This document shows, piece by piece, positions 1 to 4,643 of a stretch of DNA of 5,272 nucleotides. Each line of letters starts with the position of its first letter. Position 1 is the first letter of the stretch. The stretch spans positions 1 to 5,272 of the forward strand of contig CALQJP020000188.1 of the NCBI GenBank assembly GCA_943330925.2. Reading direction: 5' to 3'. Source of the DNA: Chryseobacterium gleum (GTDB lineage: Bacteria > Bacteroidota > Bacteroidia > Flavobacteriales_D > Sanyastnellaceae). The translations under genes were made by a program, and so were the position numbers. Under the pieces are notes generated by a model, which was not told where the DNA came from, searched no databases, and saw nothing but the letters and a program-made list of their open reading frames with translations.

Positions 1-560
1 CGGCCTGTGCGCTCTGTAGCGGATGTCACGAATATATTCGGCAGCTCTGCGAATTGTTCGAGCAATTTGGCACAGAATGCATTGACATTGCGTTCTACAG
101 CACCCGGTTTTTCTTTGTCGGCCTTCGTGAAAACCAGGGCGAATGGAATTCCGTCTTGCCCGAGTTTCAGGCAAAATTCCAGGTCGTTTTTTTGAGGCTC
201 ATGTCGCACATCAATAAGAACAAATGTGCACACCAAGTTTTCGCGATCACTGAGGTATTGATCAATCATGATTTCCCACTTTTCTCGCTCGCTTCTGGAA
301 ATCTTGGCATAGCCGTATCCGGGTAAATCGACCAAATACCAAGAGCCACTGTTGCTGGTTATTTCGAAGTGGTTGATGAGCCTTGTTTTCCCCGGTGTGC
401 CGGAGGTCTTCGCCATGTTTTTTTTGTTCACCAACATGTTGATGAGACTGCTCTTGCCCACGTTGCTGCGACCAATGAAAGCGAACTCCGGTTTTTCGGG
501 CGCAGGGCATTGCTCGATGAGAGTAGACGATTTGAGGAATGTGGCGTTGGTGGGGAGCAT
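1..560 (-). CDS. engB: EngB/YihA/YsxC-family ribosome-biogenesis GTPase, 3' end cut by window edge
   Basis: Translating the minus strand from the ATG at 560-558 gives 186 uninterrupted codons that run off the window edge. All five GTPase motifs are visible: G1 GRSNVGKSS (residues 30-38), G2 region around TPGKTRLINHF (55-65), G3 DLPGYG (78-83), G4 TKAD (145-148) and G5 SAT (180-182). This pattern, including the short N-terminal lead ending in CPAPEKPEFAFIG, is diagnostic of EngB, a cytoplasmic TRAFAC GTPase that helps assemble the 50S ribosomal subunit in well-studied bacteria. Family members are about 195-210 residues, so only the last 10-20 residues should be missing. The start is supported by family N-terminal length and by the absence of another in-frame start just upstream. 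An A-run (561-566) sits directly before the ATG; there is no Shine-Dalgarno sequence. The gene is co-directional with gldC and separated from it by a heptad repeat array, so it is probably transcribed with gldB-gldC. Confidence 0.95.
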   Translation of the reverse strand, partial: MLPTNATFLKSSTLIEQCPAPEKPEFAFIGRSNVGKSSLINMLVNKKNMAKTSGTPGKTRLINHFEITSNSGSWYLVDLPGYGYAKISRSEREKWEIMIDQYLSDRENLVCTFVLIDVRHEPQKNDLEFCLKLGQDGIPFALVFTKADKEKPGAVERNVNAFCAKLLEQFAELPNIFVTSATERTG

Positions 561-566
561 TTTTTT

Positions 567-650
567 GGGGACTGGGGACAGGGTACTGGAGACTGGAGAC
601 TGGGTACTGAGGACTGGGGATTCGTACTCAGTACCCAGTACTCAGTACTT
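567..650. repeat. Heptanucleotide tandem array 1: 12 units, 8 leftward plus 4 rightward, hairpin-forming
   Basis: Twelve contiguous 7-bp units without spacers. Read on the minus strand, units from 622 down to 567 are of the type AGTCCCC, AGTACCC, AGTCTCC. Read on the plus strand, the four units from 623 to 650 are CGTACTC, AGTACCC, AGTACTC and AGTACTT. Units therefore point outward from a switch point at 622/623. The inner part forms a perfect 13-bp stem (599-611 with 627-639) around a 15-base loop. The gldC stop codon (642-644) lies within it, and the engB start codon is 6 bases beyond its left end. No T-tract follows the stem in the gldC-to-engB direction, so it is not a standard intrinsic terminator. 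Confidence 0.85.
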
Positions 651-995
651 ATTCATGATGTTCATCTTCTCGGCGTAGTAAGCGCAAAAGTCGCGCATGG
701 TATCAGCCATGGCCTTTTCGTTTGTGGCGCGCTCGAAGCTATCGGCAAGGGTAAGTATGGTTTGATGAACGAATTGTTTCATCTCATCGACCTGCATTTC
801 TTTGTTCCAAAGATCAATGCGAAGTGCATTCTGTTCTTCTTTGTCCCAAACGGAGAGAATCATTGCTTTTGCTTCCGCAGCGCGGCCATTTTCAGTGGCT
901 GTCCAGTTGATTTTCTCCGGAACGTTATTGTCGTCGAGGGTTATGTCGAATCGGATTTGCTCGAGTTTCATAGCGCAAATGTAGTGCTGCTTCAT
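642..995 (-). CDS. gldC: Gliding-motility protein GldC
   Basis: A 117-residue protein without signal peptide or membrane segment, hence probably cytoplasmic. I recognise it as GldC from the order and wording of its conserved blocks: NNVPEKINW (23-31), AKAMILSVWD (42-51), LRIDLWNKEM (58-67) and DEMKQFVHQT (70-79), followed by a helical C-terminus rich in Asp and Met. Family members are about 110 residues. In Flavobacterium johnsoniae gldC lies next to gldB and improves gliding; its biochemical role is unknown. The ATG at 995 overlaps the gldB stop as ATGA, implying translational coupling. An in-frame ATG at 971 (Met9) would give 109 residues, closer to the usual family N-terminus, so the first eight residues are uncertain. 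The last two residues (Lys-Tyr) and the TGA stop are encoded by the flanking heptad array. Confidence 0.9.
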   Translation of the reverse strand: MKQHYICAMKLEQIRFDITLDDNNVPEKINWTATENGRAAEAKAMILSVWDKEEQNALRIDLWNKEMQVDEMKQFVHQTILTLADSFERATNEKAMADTMRDFCAYYAEKMNIMNKY

Positions 996-2059
996 CGTTT
1001 ACCGGGCACATAGGCCGAGAGCAAACGCTGGTTGTCGCTTTCAATCAGCATTGCATCGATGGAGGTTTCCGGGTATTTTTTCATGTAGCTGCGAATGATG
1101 TTCCAGCCCATCCAAACCCCCAGTTGAGGAGCGCTTTGCTGCGGTATGCCTGCAGCCGAAGTAAACGGACCATCGGCAAACCACTTGTTGATTTCAAACG
1201 GCTTCGAATGGTACATCGTCTTCTCATTGGCCAGTGTTTTCCAAACATTTTCTTCGCCGGCTATGGCCCATTCCATTTGTTCCGGGCTCCAGCTCATCAG
1301 GATGGAGTCGGGCAGCTCGGGCGCGAGTGCCTCCGCCACGTACATGATTTTTCCGTAGAACACCAATTCGGAAAGCAGGTCTTTGGGTTGATAGATGTTG
1401 CGTGCATTCCACGCTGCAAATCCTTTAACAGCATCTGCAATGAGGTAGCGTTCATCCATGTTTTCTTTCTTGTAAGCCGGAAAGAAGTCGGGCGAAAGTT
1501 TCTGCGTGATATCGTGGTCGCGCCCCAGGTAGCAATCGAGCGCAATGCCTATGACACTATCGGTAGTGGCAATGCTTCTGTTCCAGGCCGAGCAGTAGTA
1601 AATGATTTCGGGAACAGGTTTGGCAGGAAAGAAATGATTCCATCGCTGCACAACGCCGTTGAACTCTTGCGTGAGGACTTGCCGTTTTTCATTCGGGAAA
1701 AGTTCCATTACTGCACGGTGTGTTTCCTTGATTTGGGGGTCGGAGGTAAACATCGCCAGCAATGATCCTACACTATCACTGCCGCAAGCCGCGAGACGCA
1801 AATCGTCTTCCACAAACCCACAAAAGAAATTTCCATAGTTCGATCGGAGGGTGTCGGCACAGCGCGCGGGTTCATTAAAGTCACAGGAAAATAAATCGAC
1901 ATCGAACGAGCGTGCCTTGGCACTGAGTTCTGCCGCGTGTGGTGCAATTTCAATCTTGCTTAGCGGCTTATCGTCATTGCATCCACATGCCATTATGAAT
2001 AACAAGGCCAAAAAGACGTTGCGAGCAATAAATAAATTGAATAGATTTGAAAACCTCAT
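992..2059 (-). CDS. gldB: Gliding-motility lipoprotein GldB
   Basis: A 355-residue protein with a lipoprotein signal peptide: a basic start, a hydrophobic run at about 15-24 and a Cys-Gly-Cys at 25-27. Cys25 (preceded by Ile-Met-Ala) or Cys27 is the likely acylated residue. The body matches GldB as I know the family: GIALDCYLG (171-179), ELVFYGKIMY (231-240), WSPEQMEWA (257-265), LGVWMGWNIIRSY (313-325) and a basic Tyr-Val-Pro-Gly-Lys-Arg end. The length is somewhat above the roughly 320 residues of F. johnsoniae GldB. GldB is an essential gliding component there, of unknown biochemical activity. The fold resembles DUF2268-type putative zinc peptidases, but I see no HExxH motif here, so peptidase activity is not supported. 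The gene leads a probable gldB-gldC-engB operon and overlaps gldC by 4 bases. I found no convincing promoter box on its own strand. Confidence 0.9.
   Translation of the reverse strand: MRFSNLFNLFIARNVFLALLFIMACGCNDDKPLSKIEIAPHAAELSAKARSFDVDLFSCDFNEPARCADTLRSNYGNFFCGFVEDDLRLAACGSDSVGSLLAMFTSDPQIKETHRAVMELFPNEKRQVLTQEFNGVVQRWNHFFPAKPVPEIIYYCSAWNRSIATTDSVIGIALDCYLGRDHDITQKLSPDFFPAYKKENMDERYLIADAVKGFAAWNARNIYQPKDLLSELVFYGKIMYVAEALAPELPDSILMSWSPEQMEWAIAGEENVWKTLANEKTMYHSKPFEINKWFADGPFTSAAGIPQQSAPQLGVWMGWNIIRSYMKKYPETSIDAMLIESDNQRLLSAYVPGKR
2019..2049 (+). promoter_or_regulatory. Bacteroidota-type promoter for the beta-barrel gene, inside gldB
   Basis: An exact -7 box TAGATTTG (2042-2049, consensus TAnnTTTG) is preceded by a -33 TTG (2019-2021) with a 20-base spacer, the spacing known for primary-sigma promoters in this phylum. 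Transcription would begin near 2055, giving a leader of about 37 bases before the ATG at 2092. The whole promoter lies in the first codons of the divergent gldB gene. Predicted from motif and spacing only. Confidence 0.65.
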
Positions 2060-2091
2060 AGAGGCAATTTTAAAACAGTTAAACGAACCGT

Positions 2092-2877
2092 ATGAAAAAA
2101 ATTTTTCTTTTCATGCTCACCGCATTGCTCACAACTGCGGTCGAGGCACAAACCAAGCAATGGAAAATCGCATTGCACGTCGATCCGAATATCTCTTGGC
2201 TAAAACCTGACAACAAGAATTTGACTTCGGGTGATAACCAATTTAACTTCGGTTTTGGAGTGTCAATCGATAAAATGTTTACGGATAATTACGCAATAGG
2301 TACCGGATTTAATCTTTTCAATACCGGTGGTCAACTTTCGTATTTCGATGAGCGCATTACGGGTGATGGTCAGCGCACTATTGCGAGTATGAATCGCACC
2401 TACATGTTGAAGTATGCCGAAGTGCCTCTTACGTTGAAGCTTCGCACCAATGAAATAGGTTACATAACCTACTGGGCCCAGGTGGGTGTTGGATTGGGAA
2501 TAAACATAAAAGCAAAGTCTGATGATGTCGTTGATTATAAGAAACTGGAGAATGGCACCAATCCCGATTCATTGCGTTGGACAGATGCTACACTGGTTAC
2601 AGACGAGTCCATTGAAGACGAAGACATAGGGCGTGACATCAGCATATTCCGATCGAGCCTGATCATCGCCGGTGGTATTGAATACAACCTAAGCGGAGAT
2701 GCAAGCATAGTGGCCGGCGTATGTTTAAACAACGCATTTAGCAATGTGTTGAAGGGAGAGGGAGTTGCGGCCTCCAACAATGAGCCGGATTTTAACGCAG
2801 TCGACAATACTCCGAAGGTATTTGATATGAAGGGGATCAGTAATTTTGTTTCTCTACAGATCGGTATATTGTTTTAA
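2092..2877 (+). CDS. PorT-family-like outer-membrane beta-barrel protein
   Basis: A 261-residue secreted protein. Residues 1-19 are a signal peptide (Lys-Lys, a Leu/Phe/Thr-rich core, Val-Glu-Ala cleavage site) and the mature chain begins with Gln20. The rest alternates short amphipathic strands with turns and acidic loops, for example FNFGFGVSIDKMF, YAIGTGFNLF and VSLQIGILF, and ends in Phe as outer-membrane barrels do. This fits the Bacteroidota outer-membrane beta-barrel domain often annotated as PorT family (PF13568-like). It is not shown to be the true PorT of the type IX secretion system, so no symbol is given. A long acidic stretch (about residues 144-185) is probably an extracellular loop. 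The gene diverges from gldB after 32 bp and is followed by a strong terminator, so it is likely monocistronic. There is no Shine-Dalgarno sequence. Confidence 0.82.
   Translation: MKKIFLFMLTALLTTAVEAQTKQWKIALHVDPNISWLKPDNKNLTSGDNQFNFGFGVSIDKMFTDNYAIGTGFNLFNTGGQLSYFDERITGDGQRTIASMNRTYMLKYAEVPLTLKLRTNEIGYITYWAQVGVGLGINIKAKSDDVVDYKKLENGTNPDSLRWTDATLVTDESIEDEDIGRDISIFRSSLIIAGGIEYNLSGDASIVAGVCLNNAFSNVLKGEGVAASNNEPDFNAVDNTPKVFDMKGISNFVSLQIGILF
2841..2848 (+). promoter_or_regulatory. Possible -7 box for nadE at the end of the beta-barrel gene
   Basis: TAATTTTG matches TAnnTTTG exactly. A TTTG at 2821-2824 could be the -33 element, but the 16-base spacer is shorter than usual. If used, the transcript would start near 2855 and run through the terminator hairpin at 2898-2933 before reaching nadE. 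Low confidence because the box lies in coding sequence and the spacing is off. Confidence 0.3.
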
Positions 2878-2897
2878 CAACGTAACGCATTCATTGG

Positions 2898-2933
2898 AAA
2901 GTCCTGCCATCTTTGGCGGGACTTTTTATTTTT
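2898..2933 (+). terminator. Rho-independent terminator between the beta-barrel gene and nadE
   Basis: An 11-bp stem pairs AAAGTCCTGCC (2898-2908) with GGCGGGACTTT (2915-2925), with one T-G wobble and a 6-base loop, followed by a T-rich tract to 2933. It sits 20 bases after the beta-barrel stop codon and ends 5 bases before the nadE start codon. The opposite strand has no comparable T-tract, so it acts on plus-strand transcripts. Confidence 0.88.
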
Positions 2934-2938
2934 CTATT

Positions 2939-3739
2939 ATGAATCATCAGGCTGTTATTGATCATATGGTGCATTGGCTGGCGAATTACTCGGAGACCAG
3001 CCGCACGTCCGGTTTTGTTGTTGGAGTAAGCGGAGGTATTGATTCGGCATTGACGTCTAGCCTCTGTGCTTTGACGGGTCGTAAAACGTTGCTACTTGAA
3101 ATGCCTATTCACCAGGCTGCGAGCCAAGTGACGCGAGCGCAAGAGCATATTGCCTGGTTAAAGGAAAGGCATGCCAATGTGTTCGATGCTCGAGTTGATC
3201 TAACGCCCGCATACGACTTGTTCATGCAGTCGATGAAAGGTGAGTCAGACAATGAACATACGCAGCACCTTGCAATGGCCAATACGCGTTCCCGCTTGCG
3301 CATGACAACACTATACTACCATGCAGGCATACACCATCTTCTCGTTGCGGGCACAGGCAATAAGGTGGAGGATTTTGGTGTAGGTTTCTATACGAAGTAT
3401 GGCGATGGAGGTGTAGACGTTTCACCCATTGCCGATTTAATGAAGACGGAGGTTTATGAACTTGCGGCCTATCTGGGTGTCGCGCAATCCATCCAACTGG
3501 CAGCACCTACGGATGGTTTGTGGGGCGATGATCGCTCGGATGAAGATCAGATTGGGGCGAGTTATCCCGAGCTTGAATGGGCGATGCGGTTTGTAGGATC
3601 TTCGGATGAATCGACGGTTGTGTTGAGCGAGCGACAACAAGAAGTGTTGTCTATTTACCGGAGAATGAATGCAGCGAATCAACATAAAATGAAACCCATA
3701 CCGGTGTGTGTTGTGCCGAAAGAAATGACCAATTACTAG
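2939..3739 (+). CDS. nadE: Ammonia-dependent NAD(+) synthetase
   Basis: A 266-residue cytoplasmic enzyme that amidates nicotinic acid adenine dinucleotide to NAD+ using ATP and ammonia. Visible family motifs are the PP-loop SGGIDSAL (31-38), NTRSRLRM (115-122), GTGNKVED (138-145), FYTKYGDGG (150-158), PIADLMKTEV (163-172), PTDGLW (190-195) and HKMKPIPVC near the C-terminus. There is no glutamine-hydrolysing nitrilase domain, so this is the short ammonia-using form. The ATG at 2939 gives the usual family N-terminus (about 25 residues before the PP-loop). The frame is open back to 2846, but that would overlap the upstream gene and include the terminator hairpin. The start is only 5 bases after a terminator T-tract, leaving no room for a normal leader unless transcription reads through. 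The last four residues (Met-Thr-Asn-Tyr) and the TAG stop fall in heptad array 2. Confidence 0.95.
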   Translation: MNHQAVIDHMVHWLANYSETSRTSGFVVGVSGGIDSALTSSLCALTGRKTLLLEMPIHQAASQVTRAQEHIAWLKERHANVFDARVDLTPAYDLFMQSMKGESDNEHTQHLAMANTRSRLRMTTLYYHAGIHHLLVAGTGNKVEDFGVGFYTKYGDGGVDVSPIADLMKTEVYELAAYLGVAQSIQLAAPTDGLWGDDRSDEDQIGASYPELEWAMRFVGSSDESTVVLSERQQEVLSIYRRMNAANQHKMKPIPVCVVPKEMTNY

Positions 3740-3793
3740 TGACTAATGACGAATAACGAGTCACTTGTCACTTGTCATTTGTCACTAGTCATT
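3724..3793. repeat. Heptanucleotide tandem array 2: 10 units, 5 leftward plus 5 rightward, hairpin-forming
   Basis: Seventy bases divide exactly into ten 7-bp units. Five read outward on the minus strand from 3758 to 3724 (CGTTATT, CGTCATT, AGTCACT, AGTAATT, GGTCATT) and five read outward on the plus strand from 3759 to 3793 (AGTCACT, TGTCACT, TGTCATT, TGTCACT, AGTCATT). The arms 3735-3750 and 3774-3789 pair at 15 of 16 positions. The array spans the convergent junction and contains the stop codons of both nadE (TAG, 3737-3739) and the gldA-like gene (TGA, 3777-3775). It may block read-through in both directions, although neither side has a terminator T-tract. Confidence 0.85.
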
Positions 3794-4497
3794 TTCCTCG
3801 TGGCTTCCTTAAAGATTTCCTCCAGTCGTTTGCCCTCTTTCGCGAGTTCATGAATGTCGAGATTATTGGCTACGATATTGCCGCGGTCGATGATGAACGC
3901 CTTGTCGCACATGGCTTCTACTTCTTGCATGATGTGCGTGGATAGCATAACGGTTTTTGTTTTTCCGACAGCAACAATCAGGTTGCGAATTTCGACCAGC
4001 TGGTTGGGGTCTAATCCACTCGTAGGTTCATCGAGAATAAGTACTTGTGGGTCGTGAATTAATGCCTGAGCAAGCCCGATTCGCTGGCGATAACCTTTGG
4101 AGAGGGTTTCAATTTTTTTATGTGCTTCCGGCTGAAGGCCTACTGTTTCAATCATTTCCTCCACACGCGATTTTACGTTCGGTATGTTGTACATGCCGCC
4201 TATGAATGAAAGGTATTCGCGCACATACATGTCTGTATAAAGCGGGTTGTGTTCGGGCAGGTAGCCGATGCAACGCTTCGCTTCGGTGCTTTGCCTCATT
4301 ACGTTGAAGCCACACACAGTAACATTGCCCGAAGTAGGAGGGATATAGCACGTAATAATCTTCATCATGGTGCTTTTACCGGCCCCATTTGGGCCTAGAA
4401 AGCCGACGATTTGTCCACGTCCTATTTCGAATGAAACATCATTCAGTGCGCGTTGACTTCCGTAGGTTTTGGTGACTTTTTCTACTACTATGGACAT
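3775..4497 (-). CDS. gldA: GldA-like ABC transporter ATP-binding protein
   Basis: A 240-residue ABC ATPase: Walker A GPNGAGKST (35-43), a Q-loop region reading YLPEHNPLY with Glu82 where many ABC proteins have Gln, signature LSKGYRQR (132-139), Walker B VLILDE (152-157), D-loop SGLD (160-163) and H-loop His188. The wording from YLPEHNPLY through LDPNQLVEIRN is closely that of GldA, the ATPase that with membrane partners GldF and GldG forms a gliding-associated ABC-2-type transporter in F. johnsoniae. F. johnsoniae GldA is, from memory, about 300 residues, and the present protein lacks most of the C-terminal subdomain, although it retains a terminal LEEIFKEAT-like helix. The symbol is therefore tentative; a general ABC-2 ATPase is the alternative. 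No permease gene lies beside it in the window. Its last residues (Met-Thr-Ser-Asp-Lys) and TGA stop are encoded by heptad array 2. Confidence 0.85.
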   Translation of the reverse strand: MSIVVEKVTKTYGSQRALNDVSFEIGRGQIVGFLGPNGAGKSTMMKIITCYIPPTSGNVTVCGFNVMRQSTEAKRCIGYLPEHNPLYTDMYVREYLSFIGGMYNIPNVKSRVEEMIETVGLQPEAHKKIETLSKGYRQRIGLAQALIHDPQVLILDEPTSGLDPNQLVEIRNLIVAVGKTKTVMLSTHIMQEVEAMCDKAFIIDRGNIVANNLDIHELAKEGKRLEEIFKEATRKMTSDK

Positions 4498-4515
4498 GTG
4501 CTGAAATTCAGGTTA

Positions 4516-4523
4516 CAAACCTA
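4516..4523 (-). promoter_or_regulatory. Possible -7 promoter box for the gldA-like gene
   Basis: On the minus strand this reads TAGGTTTG, an exact TAnnTTTG, 18 bases upstream of the ATG at 4497. Transcription would begin near 4510, leaving a short leader of about 12 bases. I see no good -33 TTG at the usual distance, so this is tentative. The box lies within a small inverted repeat, AGGTT-ACA-AACCT (4510-4522). Confidence 0.45.
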
Positions 4524-4535
4524 ATCAATATTGAT
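4524..4535. promoter_or_regulatory. Perfect 12-bp palindrome beside the putative gldA promoter
   Basis: ATCAATATTGAT is its own reverse complement and abuts the putative -7 box, where an upstream-bound repressor or activator could act. A 12-bp palindrome can occur about once by chance in a window of this size, so operator function is only suggested by position. Confidence 0.25.
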
Positions 4536-4643
4536 ATGGATGCTTCCGCTTGATGAATGCTTTGGGTTTAATGAACGGAATTCCTTATATTGACCCTCGA
4601 TTAGGTAAAGACCTTAACCACTAAATCACTAATCCGAAACCAC

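Noticed and set aside
567..650. CRISPR-like array
   Set aside because: Units are 7 bp, contiguous and without spacers, and there is no cas gene.
369..1013. A 214-residue open frame on the plus strand opposite engB and gldC
   Set aside because: It crosses the repeat array and runs antisense to two clearly recognised genes; part of its translation is simply the Gly/Thr/Asp-Trp repeat encoded by the heptads.
1124..1765. A 213-residue open frame on the plus strand opposite gldB
   Set aside because: It lies wholly antisense to gldB, has no recognisable domain, and its composition (rich in Arg, His and Phe) is that of a reverse-complement shadow.
2846..2938. Upstream-extended start for nadE at 2846
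   Set aside because: The added 31 residues would overlap the beta-barrel gene, be encoded partly by the terminator hairpin, and exceed the family's usual N-terminal length.
2898..2938. NAD-sensing riboswitch ahead of nadE
   Set aside because: The leader holds only the terminator hairpin; I see no conserved aptamer pattern or competing antiterminator.
3724..3793. Ordinary bidirectional intrinsic terminator
   Set aside because: The stem is long and A/T-rich with a 23-base loop and no run of T after either arm; the strict 7-bp register is not explained by a terminator, though a termination role is still possible.
4557..4564. Possible -7 box (ATGCTTTG) for the FIST gene
   Set aside because: It matches only the TTTG half of the consensus and would leave an 80-base leader; no reliable promoter call can be made.
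4590..4643. Weak heptad-like spacing (CACTAAATCACTAATC) before the FIST gene, possible third array
   Set aside because: Only two similar units are present and there is no strand-switching inverted half, so chance similarity is likely.
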